Below are positions 1 through 10,500 of a stretch of 64,000 nucleotides of DNA, piece after piece (the stretch's first letter is position 1; every line of letters starts with the position of its first letter). Origin of the DNA: Euryarchaeota archaeon UBA256. GTDB lineage: Archaea > Thermoplasmatota > Poseidoniia > Poseidoniales > Poseidoniaceae. The translations under genes were made by a program, and so were the position numbers. The notes under the pieces are model-generated. The model saw only the letters and a program-made list of their open reading frames with translations, was not told where the DNA came from and made no database searches. The DNA is taken from positions 217 through 64,216 of the forward strand of contig DACE01000029.1 of NCBI GenBank assembly GCA_002494645.1. Reading direction: 5' to 3'.

Positions 1-24
1 TGAGATTTTCGCCCTTGATTTCTT

Positions 25-1188
25 ATGAGGCGGGCGTCTCGGCTCTTCATGGGCGACTCCACGCAGGCCGTTCCGGTTCTTTCCAAGGCTGACGGAACGC
101 CGTACAAAGCGGCTGTCTTGATTCCAACCATCAATAACGCCGATGAATTGGACATCGTTCTTGAACGGTTGGGCAAGCAAACCTATCCACATTTTGAAAT
201 TGTCATTTCAGACTCCAAATCCAAAGACCACACCAAAGCCGTGTGTGAAAAACACGGTGCTACGTGGATTGAAGACCCATCTCGCAACCGTGCCGACGCC
301 TGCAATTTCGCCCTCAACCAAATGGATCACGACCTCGTGCTGTTCACCGACGATGATACCGTCCCTCCACTTGACTGGGTAGAGAAACTCATTCGTTGGT
401 TTGACAATCCTGAGGTCGGGGCAGTTGGTGGACCCAACTTTGCCCCTGACGACGACCCCTTCGGTGCGAAATGTGCCGACGTGGCCTTTTGCACCAAATT
501 CATGACCGCAGGTACTCGCTACGGCGCCCAACCGAAGGGAGAACTCGTCCCAATCACGCACAACCCCGGCGTCAATTGCGCCCATCGCATGGCCAACCTG
601 CGAGAAGTAGGCTTCTTTGAAGAAGGATGCATTGGCGCAGAAGACGTGGTACTGGACGCCAAGATACAACGTGCTGGACACAAACTCTTCATCGACCCTT
701 CCAACGTGATGCCACATCGCCGCCGCCGCCCCTTCAAGCCCTACATGAAGCAAATGCGAAATTACGGCTACACTCGGATGGTTGCCAACAAGCGTTGGCC
801 TGAAATTGCCACATGGTCACACACGGCCATCGGCTTCTTCCCCCCACTTGTCGTGCTAGCACTGGCAGCCATGCTTTACGGCGGGCTCTCTGGTGGCGCT
901 GAGGCCGACCTTTGGTTCAGTCTTTCAGGCGAATGGGATTTGGCTCGTGTCGCATTCCATATCCCCTTGGGACTGGTGAGTTTCTACATCGCTCTTTCAT
1001 GGCTTGGGGCTGCCATTGGAACGTCCCCGCATCGCTCGGTCGGGACGGTTTTCCTGGCTCCGCTTTTTGTGTTCTTAGCGCAGTGGGCCTACGGGCAAGG
1101 CGTCATCAAGGCCTGGCGAGAAGTTCGTCGGACTGGAGGCCGTGCAGGTGAAGGTGCACAGATTGACGACCGCATTCGAACAGCATGA
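25..1188 (+). CDS. family 2 glycosyltransferase with C-terminal membrane segments
   Basis: A 387-residue GT-A fold glycosyltransferase, probably transferring an activated sugar to a lipid carrier or surface glycan at the cytoplasmic face of the membrane. The N-terminal half carries the nucleotide-sugar signature (VLIPTINNADELD, then a DSKSKD loop), an acidic DDD metal-binding triad in LVLFTDDDTVP, and the acceptor-side ED motif in GAEDVVLD, followed by a basic RRRRPF stretch. The last 120 residues hold about three hydrophobic segments (from residue 272), so the enzyme is membrane anchored. An in-frame ATG 24 bases downstream is an alternative start. Substrate is unknown. A second GT2 enzyme lies at 49010-50134. 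Family assignment is firm, sugar specificity is not. Confidence 0.85.
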   Translation: MRRASRLFMGDSTQAVPVLSKADGTPYKAAVLIPTINNADELDIVLERLGKQTYPHFEIVISDSKSKDHTKAVCEKHGATWIEDPSRNRADACNFALNQMDHDLVLFTDDDTVPPLDWVEKLIRWFDNPEVGAVGGPNFAPDDDPFGAKCADVAFCTKFMTAGTRYGAQPKGELVPITHNPGVNCAHRMANLREVGFFEEGCIGAEDVVLDAKIQRAGHKLFIDPSNVMPHRRRRPFKPYMKQMRNYGYTRMVANKRWPEIATWSHTAIGFFPPLVVLALAAMLYGGLSGGAEADLWFSLSGEWDLARVAFHIPLGLVSFYIALSWLGAAIGTSPHRSVGTVFLAPLFVFLAQWAYGQGVIKAWREVRRTGGRAGEGAQIDDRIRTA

Positions 1189-1252
1189 AAACGGGGCTCT
1201 TTCCTTCGTCAACAGGCGAATCTCTATCACTGCAGACGGGTAAAATAACCTC

Positions 1253-1549
1253 ATGGCGGGTCGGTCATTGGCGCAACGTTTGGTTGACCTTGACCAACCT
1301 GACCAGCGAAGTGAAGCCGAAGCCATTTGGTATTCCATTCGACCCGTCATGCTGTTGCTTCGCGTTCTCTTGGTCGTGGGTGTCATCCTCATTGGAGAGA
1401 TTTTTGACGACCTGAGACTGCAAGGGTTGAGCATAGGAGTTTGGGCGCTGATTGCGGGCATTCCCCTGTTTTTGCTCCTTTCAATGCTGATTGTATACCT
1501 CGACCAGCAGGCTGGGGTCAACCAAGATAAATCCGAAACTTCTCCTTGA
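1253..1549 (+). CDS. small two-helix membrane protein, unknown
   Basis: A 98-residue protein with two clear hydrophobic helices (about residues 31-49 and 61-82) separated by a short acidic loop (EIFDDLR), with charged ends. I do not recognise a family. It sits between the glycosyltransferase and the secreted Cys-His protein cassette, on the same strand, with 64 and 44 base gaps, so it may belong to either transcript. The start is the first ATG in the frame; there is no strong ribosome-binding site. Hydrophobicity pattern and the lack of a competing frame support it being real. Confidence 0.55.
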   Translation: MAGRSLAQRLVDLDQPDQRSEAEAIWYSIRPVMLLLRVLLVVGVILIGEIFDDLRLQGLSIGVWALIAGIPLFLLLSMLIVYLDQQAGVNQDKSETSP

Positions 1550-1593
1550 AAAGATGACGAACAATCAAATAAGGATTCGGTTAAGTTTCGTTC

Positions 1594-4086
1594 ATGAGGC
1601 CACAAGTACTGTTCGTAACCCTGCTGTTGCTCTTGGTCAGCCAGAGTGGTGCGGTTGACGCTCGGAAGGATGGTAAATTCAACAGTTCATCTTCCGGTTG
1701 CGGATGCCATACCAATGCTCCCGGCAGCGTTTCCCCGGTATTGACTGGCCTTCCTTCTGCCTACGATGCGTCGACGACCTACGCGCTGACCATTGGCATG
1801 TCCACCAGTCCTTCGAGCGGTGGTTTCAATTTAGCAGTGAACAAGGGCAGCCTGTCAAATCCAAGTTCGGCCGCTCAAGTCAGTAGTAATGGCTTGCAGG
1901 CTACTCACGATACGTGGACCAGTACTTCGTGGACCGTGGATTGGACTTCGCCCGTAGGCGGTTCAGGTGCAGTTCAATTCAATCTTGCCGTCCTTTCCGG
2001 AAACGGGGGGCAAAACAAGGCTGGGGACGATTTCGGGACCACCAGCACTTCGATCAGTGAAGCTGTTTCGTCCAATAATCCACCCTCGGTAACTTCCCTC
2101 ACCTTTGAGCCGACCAACCCCACCACAGAGGATGCCGTCCTTGTCACCTACACTTTCAGTGACAGCGATGGAGACAGCGAGTCGGGCACAAGTTTTGCTT
2201 GGCACTTGAACAACAGCCTCATGCCGTCTCATACCACCGCCACTCTTCCGTCCTCAGCAACGGCAAAGAACCAGACTTGGACCGTTGAAATCACACCCTC
2301 TGACGGAGTTGATACGGGCACTCCAGTCATGTCTTCACCGCTCACCATCGCCAATTCATTGCCGCTAGTATCCAACGTCCAACTGAGCGATGTTTCGCCC
2401 GATTCCAGCACGGAGTTGACCTTCCAATACACATCGGTTGATGCAGACGGAGATTCCTTTGAAGTCCATTTCCAGTGGCGTCTTAACGGCCAGGTCGTTC
2501 CCGAATTGGACAACGCAACGACCTTGCCTTCAATCGCTACACGTAGCAACGATGTGTGGTCGGTCGAAGTGCGCGGATATGACGGCGAAGGTTTTGGTGC
2601 ATGGTCACCCTCTCCAAACGTGACCATTGCCAGCGGAAACACTCCTCCAATCGTGAGTCAAGTCGCTTTGGTCACTTCGTCACCAACGGATACAACCGCC
2701 GAGATTTTGGTTCAATGGAACGAGGCGGATGGAGATGGCGACGCTATCGTTGACCGTGAAATTGCATGGACGGTTAACGGACAAAGCATCGAGGCTGCCA
2801 ACGGCATGAACCCACTCCCCCCATCAATGACCTCCAAAGGCGAGGCTTGGAGAGCGAGCGTTCGCGCCTCCGATGGAATTGAATGGTCGCCCTGGGAAGA
2901 GAGCGATACGGTCACCATTGTCAACGCTGCTCCCGAGATCCTCAACCTTCAATTCGATTCCATCAGCATGACGGCGATGCACAATCTCAGTATCAATGTA
3001 GAAAGCGAAGATGCAGACGGTGATGCAGTGAGCATCACCGCCCTTCGATGGTTCAACCAAGGACAAGAAGTCCCAGCCCTCACCGCCCCCACTCTCAGTG
3101 CTTCGTCCTTGACAAAAGGCGATGTTTGGACCGTTGAAGTCACGGTGAGTGATGGAGCCTTGGAAACGACAGACACCAGCGCCCAAGCAACCATCCTCAA
3201 CGCACCTCCTTCGGTGCAGGCGCAGTGGCCCGAGTCCGTCACTTCACTCAACCAACTTGCCCCGCTACTGACAACCAGTGATGCAGACGGTGATACGGTA
3301 AGCATGTGGACGAACTGGTACAAAAACGGATTCCGTGATGCTGGTCTTGAAAATGCAACCGCAGTACCTGCTGAAAAATTAGCACCGGGACAAAGGTGGA
3401 CCATGAGCGTCAATGTATGGGACGGTGAAACCTTTGGAGAGCTCGTCGAACACAGCCTTGTCATCCCTAACCTTCCACCAACCGCTGGTTATGCGGTCCT
3501 CTCGTCCAACATTTGGTTTGGCGAGGAAGTCGTGGTTTCTGCACACGACTCGACCGACCTTGACGGGCAAGACCTCACCTACACCTGGACGTGGGCGACT
3601 GGAAGCGCTTCTGGGAAAGAACTCACTCTTGTACCGAAAGGTGTGGTCGATTTGACACTCACCGTAAGCGACGAATTTGGTGCGTCCAACAGCACCACTC
3701 AGACCCTTCAGCCAACCGTCGGCCCCAACGTTCAGAATCTGATCATGATTCATGACGGTCAAGGCAATGTCGAACTCTCATGGTCGTGGGACGGCGCCCA
3801 AACAGCATTCAACATCATTCGTGGCGGCCAAGTCATTGCAACGGTCAATGACACCTCATTTTCAGACAGCCCACCGATGAGTGGCTTGAACGAATATGCG
3901 ATTCAGCCCGTCGACAAAGACCGAATCTACCTCAACGCCGTGGAAACCGTCAGCCTCAACATTGAGACGCCGGTGATGGAAGCACCTGAGGCATCAGCAA
4001 CGGGAGGTTACGGTCTTGGCATCTTACTCTTGCTCGGCTCTATCGTGCTGCTTCAGCGCAATCTGGTCCGTGGAGGTGAGCGCTGA
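1594..4086 (+). CDS. secreted, C-terminally anchored Ig/PKD-repeat protein with CXCH motif
   Basis: An 830-residue surface protein. It has a Sec signal peptide (residues 1-22), then directly a Cys36-Gly-Cys38-His39 motif, an about 120-residue beta-rich domain resembling the 'choice-of-anchor V' or reeler-like domains of secreted cytochrome-like proteins, then six or so about 95-residue repeats, each with a DxDGD calcium-loop-like core and a W-x-V-x-DG end, and a C-terminal helix (GYGLGILLLLGSIVLL) with a short basic tail. In related bacterial proteins the N-terminal motif is CXXCH, a c-type haem site; here one spacer residue is missing. The next gene starts inside the stop codon (TGATG), so the two are translationally coupled. 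Role inferred: extracellular redox or binding protein; function unproven. Confidence 0.75.
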   Translation: MRPQVLFVTLLLLLVSQSGAVDARKDGKFNSSSSGCGCHTNAPGSVSPVLTGLPSAYDASTTYALTIGMSTSPSSGGFNLAVNKGSLSNPSSAAQVSSNGLQATHDTWTSTSWTVDWTSPVGGSGAVQFNLAVLSGNGGQNKAGDDFGTTSTSISEAVSSNNPPSVTSLTFEPTNPTTEDAVLVTYTFSDSDGDSESGTSFAWHLNNSLMPSHTTATLPSSATAKNQTWTVEITPSDGVDTGTPVMSSPLTIANSLPLVSNVQLSDVSPDSSTELTFQYTSVDADGDSFEVHFQWRLNGQVVPELDNATTLPSIATRSNDVWSVEVRGYDGEGFGAWSPSPNVTIASGNTPPIVSQVALVTSSPTDTTAEILVQWNEADGDGDAIVDREIAWTVNGQSIEAANGMNPLPPSMTSKGEAWRASVRASDGIEWSPWEESDTVTIVNAAPEILNLQFDSISMTAMHNLSINVESEDADGDAVSITALRWFNQGQEVPALTAPTLSASSLTKGDVWTVEVTVSDGALETTDTSAQATILNAPPSVQAQWPESVTSLNQLAPLLTTSDADGDTVSMWTNWYKNGFRDAGLENATAVPAEKLAPGQRWTMSVNVWDGETFGELVEHSLVIPNLPPTAGYAVLSSNIWFGEEVVVSAHDSTDLDGQDLTYTWTWATGSASGKELTLVPKGVVDLTLTVSDEFGASNSTTQTLQPTVGPNVQNLIMIHDGQGNVELSWSWDGAQTAFNIIRGGQVIATVNDTSFSDSPPMSGLNEYAIQPVDKDRIYLNAVETVSLNIETPVMEAPEASATGGYGLGILLLLGSIVLLQRNLVRGGER

Positions 4087-5060
4087 TGCGTGGGAATTTC
4101 TGGGTCTTTCTCGTCATCGTATTGTTATTCGCACCCAGTCTTGGCTCAGCCAACCCAAGCGGTGTGGGTGAGGGGGCTTTTGACGCTCAGTGTGGGGGCG
4201 CCTGTCACGGTGACGCCGACATGAACCGTTCCTCTGCCTCAACCGTCACGTTGCTTGGTGAAGCGGTGGCTTACGAAGGATTGCTCACCAGCGTGACGGT
4301 GAGCATTGAGAACATCGAGACCACGCAACAAGGGCTGCTCGGAGTCTTTCTGTTAAGCAGTCTTGCAGGTGCTGGAGACTTGCCGTCAGATGACGGATGG
4401 GTCATCATCTCCAACAGCGAAGGCGGCACTGACAATTACGTCGAAATTACCGTATCGCCCTCTCAGGAGCAACGCAACATCACCTGGACCTTACGCGCCC
4501 CAAGCATCGGCCAATACAACTTGTATGCAGCCATTCACCACGGAACTGAAGACGGTAGCGAAGCACCCTTCTTCGGGCAAAGCATCACACCGATGGTCGT
4601 TGACGTGCTGGTTGTTCCCGAAGATTTACCACGCTTGACCTCAGACTATGTTCCGACCACTCAACGCATGCTGGGTGAGGCAACAAAGATGAATGTGGAA
4701 ACCACCTTTGTGGAATCCGTCGAGGTTGAATGGAGGATTGCTGGCGGTGAGGGGCAGAGCGCCCAAGTCACTGAACTCGCTGATGGAACATGGGGCTTTG
4801 ATCTGCCCGCCTCACTCCAACCCTCTGTCATCGAATGGCGCGCCCATCTCGAAGGTGAGGGGCCCTCGCAGACCACGCCGTGGTTCCAATTGCGAAGCAA
4901 AGAGGCTTCTTGGACGGTGGACGAAACCGCAGCCTATGCGCAGTCATTCGCCCTCATCATCGTCTTCATGGCTGGCTTCATGGCACTCCAACAGCGTCGG
5001 GCTGATGAAGTGATGAAAACCGAACTCAGCGATCATGAATTTGACGGAGGTGAACTCTAA
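4086..5060 (+). CDS. secreted membrane-anchored protein with CX3CH motif
   Basis: A 324-residue protein with signal peptide (residues 1-22), a Cys36-Gly-Gly-Ala-Cys40-His41 motif at the mature N-terminus, a beta-rich body, and a single C-terminal helix near residues 284-302 followed by a charged cytoplasmic tail. It has the same architecture as the N-terminal part of the preceding protein (signal, Cys-His motif, 'anchor' domain) and is probably a paralogue. It is coupled upstream through TGATG with a GGAGGTGA ribosome-binding site 6 bases before, and downstream through TAATG. If the Cys-His motif binds haem it has one extra spacer residue relative to CXXCH. No enzymatic motif was seen. Confidence 0.7.
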   Translation: MRGNFWVFLVIVLLFAPSLGSANPSGVGEGAFDAQCGGACHGDADMNRSSASTVTLLGEAVAYEGLLTSVTVSIENIETTQQGLLGVFLLSSLAGAGDLPSDDGWVIISNSEGGTDNYVEITVSPSQEQRNITWTLRAPSIGQYNLYAAIHHGTEDGSEAPFFGQSITPMVVDVLVVPEDLPRLTSDYVPTTQRMLGEATKMNVETTFVESVEVEWRIAGGEGQSAQVTELADGTWGFDLPASLQPSVIEWRAHLEGEGPSQTTPWFQLRSKEASWTVDETAAYAQSFALIIVFMAGFMALQQRRADEVMKTELSDHEFDGGEL

Positions 5061-5617
5061 TGGTCACCTCGAACACTCTCCACGTCGTCAGCACCGAACT
5101 TACAGTCGGCTCCTTTGCCATGGCTGGAGCGGCTTTCCTCTTTGCTGGTCTCGCAAGCCACGGCCTCGTTCGCTTGGAACGTCATCTCAACCTGTTTGAC
5201 CAGGTGGCGCATTTTGCACTGGCCTTCGGCCTGTTGGCCATGCCGATGGCGATTGCAACGGGGATCGCTTCGAGCCCTGGAGATGGAATTGACCATCCAT
5301 TGCTCGTCAACAAAATGTTTCTTTCTTGTGCTTCACTCGGTCTTGCATTAGGTGTATTGAACGTACGACGGCGTCAAGGCTCAAGCATCTGGGCTGAAGA
5401 ATGGGGCAAGCGTTGGCAGATGCTCGGAGGCATGGCCGCATCAGGACTCATCTTGACCACCGCCTCCTTTGGTGGAACCTTCTCTCGAGGCGAGTCCTTA
5501 CTGGACATGCTGCACTTGCCCTATGATTTCGTTCCCTTGATGCCGTTGTGGCTCTCAGGACTTGTCTTGCTTGTCGGCCTTGCCAACATGGTCACGGGAC
5601 GGAAAGCCTCTTCCTGA
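5060..5617 (+). CDS. five-helix integral membrane protein, possible b-haem partner
   Basis: A 185-residue protein with about five membrane helices (roughly 13-34, 48-70, 84-102, 121-141, 156-178) and histidines at or near helix ends (His34, His42, His51, His79, His152), a pattern compatible with a b-type cytochrome or DUF2231-like membrane protein. It starts within the stop of the previous gene (TAATG) behind a GGAGGTGA ribosome-binding site, so it is co-translated with the two secreted Cys-His proteins. I infer a membrane component of the same complex. Haem binding is a hypothesis; no family signature is certain. It converges on the ABC transporter gene, whose last base is three bases beyond its stop. 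Confidence 0.65.
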   Translation: MVTSNTLHVVSTELTVGSFAMAGAAFLFAGLASHGLVRLERHLNLFDQVAHFALAFGLLAMPMAIATGIASSPGDGIDHPLLVNKMFLSCASLGLALGVLNVRRRQGSSIWAEEWGKRWQMLGGMAASGLILTTASFGGTFSRGESLLDMLHLPYDFVPLMPLWLSGLVLLVGLANMVTGRKASS

Positions 5618-5620
5618 GGT

Positions 5621-7474
5621 TCAAAGGCCGGCCATGTCGCCAGTTTGAATCGTCCATTGACTGGCGTAAACGCCTCCTGAAGCAACCAAATCATCGTGCA
5701 TGCCCCGCTCGACAATAGCCCCGTCGACCATGGAAAGAATTTCATTGGCGTTACGAATCGTACTCAATCGGTGAGCGACGGCAATCGTAGCTCGATTCTT
5801 CCCAGATGAGAGGAGGTTTTCTTGGATGCGCCGCTCTGTTTCAGCATCCAAAGCACTGCTTGCCTCGTCGAGAATCAACAAACTTGGCGCCTTCAAAATG
5901 GCTCGGGCCAGTGAGATACGGGCACGCTGACCTCCACTCAGCATGGCACCACGGTCGCCGACCATCGTGTCCAAACCGTGTTCCAACTCTTGGACGAAAT
6001 CCCACGCTCCTGCCATGGTGAGCGCATCTTTCAACATCTCCTCAGTGGATTCTTGGTTGTAGATGACGTTGTCCCGTACGCTTCCATAGAAGAGGAAGGG
6101 GTCTTGGCTGACAAAGCCAATGGCTTCGCGAAGCGAATGAAGTGTAAATTCGGTAATCGGCTCGCCGTTGATGAGAACTTCACCGCTGTCGGGGATGTAA
6201 TAGCGCATGAGCAATTTCAGGATGGTCGTTTTCCCTGCACCTGTGTGCCCCATAACTCCGAGGAAATCGCCTTCCTCCACCTTGAAAGTGATTCCGTTGA
6301 GCACCTTGATGCTGGTGTTGGGATAGGTGAAGTAGACGTTGTTGAACTCAATGGATTGAATGCCTCCTTCGAGCACCTTTGAGCTTTCTTGGTCAACGAT
6401 GGTAGGTTCGAGGTCGACGACTGCAAAGACACGCTGCGCAGCAGCCTCACCCCGCTGGAGTTGATTGACAAGAATACCGAAGATGAACATCGGCATGGTC
6501 ATTCGAGTACTGATGAGCAGAAAGGTCACGAGTTGGCCCGTGGTGATTTCATCTTGGCTGGCAAGATAACCACCTGCCGTGACCAAGAGTCCGAAGGCCA
6601 CGCCCGCGATAGCGTAGATCATGGGGATGAAGCGATTTCTGTCCTTGCTTGCACCCATGGCTTGGTCTCGGTATTCACCCGATTGGTCGGCGACTCTGTT
6701 GGCTTCCCAATTCTGAGCATTGTAGGCTTGCACTACGGCAATACCTGAAATCAAATTTTCAAGGACTGCATGGATATCGCCCGTTGATTCGCGCTGCTTT
6801 CGGTACTTTCGTTGGACACGGGTGGAGAACCAATACACGGCGGGTACAATGAACAGCAGTGGGCCGAAGAGGACCGCTGCGAGTTTAAATGACATCAAGG
6901 AGAGAATGATGAAGGCTGTAGCGAAGGTGATGACGATTCGAATGATGGAGGTTGAGGAATCTGAAACTACATCTTCCAACTGATTGACGTCACTCGAAAG
7001 CACGGACATGATTTGCCCCGTTTGTCTGAGATCGTAATAGGAGGCTTCCATAGCGATGAGCGAGCGGGTAGCATCCATGCGCAAATCGTGTTGGATGTTG
7101 TATCCCAGCGTTTGCCACGCATATTCAGAGATGCCTTGGAAGACTGCCAAGCAGAGAAATCCAAGGAAAATGAGGATGCCGTAACCGTAAGCGGGATTGT
7201 GGTGGATGGTGGTCACGAGGTCCTGAACGAGTTGTGGTCCCGAGAGAACATCGGTCGTGAAGTAATCCACGGCTAATCCAATGGCTACGAAGGGCATGAG
7301 ATCGAAAAACCGGGCTGCCGCATTTGCAAAAATTCCGGTCGCTACACGCTTTGGGTATTTTTTGGCGTAGGGGACGACACGCCAGATTTGGCGACCAAGA
7401 ACTTGAGCGCCTTCATTGAGGTCTTCGGGAGCCATTGCATCTTTGCTGCCTTTTGATGCATGTCCCCTCGTCAT
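5621..7474 (-). CDS. ABC exporter, fused permease-ATPase (MsbA/MDR type)
   Basis: A 617-residue half-transporter: a six-helix type I exporter membrane domain (about residues 35-345) followed by an ATP-binding domain. The ATPase has Walker A (MGHTGAGKTT, near residue 405), Q-loop (SQDPFLF), the signature LSGGQRARIS, Walker B LLILDEASSALD and the H-loop AHRLS. It would work as a homodimer at the cytoplasmic membrane exporting a lipid, drug or peptide. Substrate cannot be read from the sequence. It is transcribed alone, divergent from the subtilisin gene (111-base shared upstream region) and convergent with the membrane protein gene at 5060-5617. Confidence 0.93.
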   Translation of the reverse strand: MTRGHASKGSKDAMAPEDLNEGAQVLGRQIWRVVPYAKKYPKRVATGIFANAAARFFDLMPFVAIGLAVDYFTTDVLSGPQLVQDLVTTIHHNPAYGYGILIFLGFLCLAVFQGISEYAWQTLGYNIQHDLRMDATRSLIAMEASYYDLRQTGQIMSVLSSDVNQLEDVVSDSSTSIIRIVITFATAFIILSLMSFKLAAVLFGPLLFIVPAVYWFSTRVQRKYRKQRESTGDIHAVLENLISGIAVVQAYNAQNWEANRVADQSGEYRDQAMGASKDRNRFIPMIYAIAGVAFGLLVTAGGYLASQDEITTGQLVTFLLISTRMTMPMFIFGILVNQLQRGEAAAQRVFAVVDLEPTIVDQESSKVLEGGIQSIEFNNVYFTYPNTSIKVLNGITFKVEEGDFLGVMGHTGAGKTTILKLLMRYYIPDSGEVLINGEPITEFTLHSLREAIGFVSQDPFLFYGSVRDNVIYNQESTEEMLKDALTMAGAWDFVQELEHGLDTMVGDRGAMLSGGQRARISLARAILKAPSLLILDEASSALDAETERRIQENLLSSGKNRATIAVAHRLSTIRNANEILSMVDGAIVERGMHDDLVASGGVYASQWTIQTGDMAGL

Positions 7475-7585
7475 AGAAACACGCCCATGCTCGGCATTCT
7501 TGAACCCTCGCTATGAAATCAATCATAATGAATCCGAAGACCTCTCATGCAATCTTTCATGAGGTAGGCCGGTATAGACAACGAC
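7475..7585. promoter_or_regulatory. divergent promoter region between ABC exporter and subtilisin genes
   Basis: A 111-base intergenic region driving two divergent genes. It is richer in A and T than the flanks. For the rightward gene there is a GAGGT element at 7561-7565, 20 bases from the ATG, too far for an ordinary ribosome-binding site, and a TATA-like GGTATAGA at 7570-7577. No start-site mapping is possible from sequence alone. Confidence 0.35.
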
Positions 7586-10500
7586 ATGCTGACCAGCCGT
7601 CGACCAAGTTCCATCATCCTCATCGGGCTCATGTTGCTCCAAATCATGGCCCCTATTGCCATGGCGAATGGACAACTACCAAGCGACATCGACATCGATA
7701 CCGACGCTGATTTGGACCTGCTCTCCATGCTCAACATCGAACCCAGAGCTGACAGCGAACACGGCTGGTTGTCAAGTGAAGATGCGGTTGATGAAACACA
7801 CCTACTCTATCGTGATGTTTCCTTGCTTGCTCCTTCGGAATGGACACAGCGTACGGGCGAACAATCCGTCGACGGCTTTCACATTCTCAGCCATGCTTAC
7901 CCAGTCCCTTCACAATGGTTCCATGACCTTGCTGATGAGGGAATCAAATGTTATTCATTCCTCCCACCAACTGGATTCCACTGCGATGTGAACGGAAAAA
8001 CTCCGGCTCAACTTGAATCCTTGAACGTTCAAGGAATGGCCGTTTTGGATTCCACCGATAAAATCCGTACTGACCTCGCACGTGGTTTGCTCGGTATCGA
8101 AATGGAGGTCACTAATCCCTTCGTCAATCAAGAAGGAGCCATCGTCAACATCGTTCTTTCAGGAGAAGAACTCCCTCAGGGTCTCAACGAGCAAAGCAAC
8201 ATTGTGTTGGATTCGCATTCAGGCCGATTTGCTACGCTTGCGCTCGACGCTGAAGGCTTGACATGGCTGGTATCTCAACCCGAAATTGAGTGGGTTGAAC
8301 CCAAACCCTTCTTTGAGATTTTGAACAGTAAAGGCATCGAAGTCATGCACGTCGATGACCTGTGGGACGGCAGCATCATGTCCAGCATTGACAGTGGCTG
8401 GAACGGGCTCGATGGCAGTGGAATCATTGTCACGGTCGCCGATACCGGTCTTGACAACGGCGTCAACAACTCGAACATGCATCCCGATTTCCGTGACCAC
8501 ATCACGGGCATTCTCTCCTTCCCACCTCCACCATCAACCTGCGCCTACTACAGCCTGAGCCCGTGCGGTGACGATGCAGAGGACAAGCACGGACACGGGA
8601 CCCACGTCGCTGGATCGGTGCTTGGTGACGGCACTCACAGCAACGGCGATATCATCGGCGCCGCTCCTGAGGCTCATCTGCTCTTCCATGCCATCGCCAC
8701 AACAAACGCTGGAAGTGAAGATTTACTCGGCATCCCCAATGACCTCGATGATTTGTTCAAACTCGCTTGGGCCAACGGAAGCCGAATCCACACCAATTCT
8801 TGGGGGTCCAGCGTAGCCGGACAATACACCACCTCGTCAATGCAAGCCGATAGCAGTGCACGAACTCACGATGAAATGGTGATTCTCTTCTCTGCAGCCA
8901 ACGAAGGTGTTGACACCACTCCACGAGATGGTGAGATTGACTTGGATTCGATGGGTTCACCAGCAACCGCAAAAAATGTCCTTACCGTTGGGGCTACTGA
9001 AAACGCTCGGTCCAACATGACCTGGGTGTGGGGAAGTACGAAATATGCCTCTCCGATTTCAACCGATAAATTGGCCGACAACCCCGACGGAATGGCGGCA
9101 TTTTCGTCCCGTGGCCCAACCGATGATGACCGGCTCAAGCCAGACTTTTCGGCTCCAGGCACTATGATTCTATCAGCAAAATCTCGTAGTACCTCGGACG
9201 TAGGATGGTTGGCTCACAATGCGAGTTACACCTACATGGGTGGCACCAGCATGGCAACCCCCCTAACAGCCGGTGCTTCTGCTCTTCTTTTGGAACACCT
9301 GATAGAAAACCTTGGGGAAAGCAATCCAACTTCTGCTCTCGTGAAAGCCATCTTCACCGCCAGCGCTCACGACATGACCGGACAGTACAGTTCGTCCACC
9401 AACGGCGCAGGTGAAGCAGCACCTAACGACCACGAAGGTTGGGGACGAGTGAACATGTCACAAGCCCTCAATACGTCGTGGATTCAAGACCAATCGGTGT
9501 CCACCAACGACGACCGTGGTTGGTCCTTCATCGTACCCGCCAGTGCCGATGACATCAATTTCGCACTGTCGTGGACCGACCCTGCATCAACACCTGCAGC
9601 ATCAACCAATCTCGTCAATGATGTTGATTTGGCGATTAAGAGTCCCACAGGCACCTGGACAAACTTGAGCAACAACGTCGACAATCTCCTCGGCATGACC
9701 GTAGCATCTCCTGCCCAGGGTACGTGGGAAGTCCACGTCGTTGGTACCAGTATTCCCACTGGCCCGCAATTCTTCGCTCTCGCTATGACCGGCGATTACA
9801 GCCTTACCAACCTCACACAAGATTCTGACTTAGACGGATACATCGATGACGAGGATGACTGCAACACGACCGCAGGCACCTCGAACCAAGACCGTGATGG
9901 ATGTCCAGATACCGACGGTGACGGATACTCCAACCCCGACAGTGGATGGACCGTGAACGACGGTGCCGATGCGTTCCCGTCCGATGTAACTCAGTGGGCC
10001 GACACCGATTACGACGGCTACGGCGACAATGCGGCAGGAAACGAGCCAGATGCCTGTGCTTCAGTCGCAGGTAATTCCACAGGTGACCGCTATGGCTGCA
10101 CTGACACTGACGGGGATACCTTCTCCGATGGTGACAGTGGATGGACAACTTCGAACGGCGCAGATGCGTGCAGCAGTGTTGCTGGTCCTTCGAGTGAAGA
10201 CCGGAACGGGTGTCCTGATGGTGACGGCGACGGATATTCAGACCCCGATAGTTCGTGGGGCGTTGCTCTGGGCGCTGACGCCTACCCCAGCGACGCAACG
10301 CAGTGGGTCGATAGCGATGGAGATGGGTACGGCGACAACCCGCCTCCTGCGACCACCGGAGATTCTTGTCCATCTACCAATGGCTTGTCAAATCAAGACC
10401 GCTACGGCTGCACCGATACCGACGGTGACGGATACTCAGATCCCGATTCAGGATGGACCGTTGGTGCAAATAACGCAGACGCTTTCATCAACGATGCCAC

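Noticed and set aside
208..753. 181-residue minus-strand frame inside the first glycosyltransferase
   Set aside because: Antisense shadow; the plus frame has intact GT2 motifs across the same bases.
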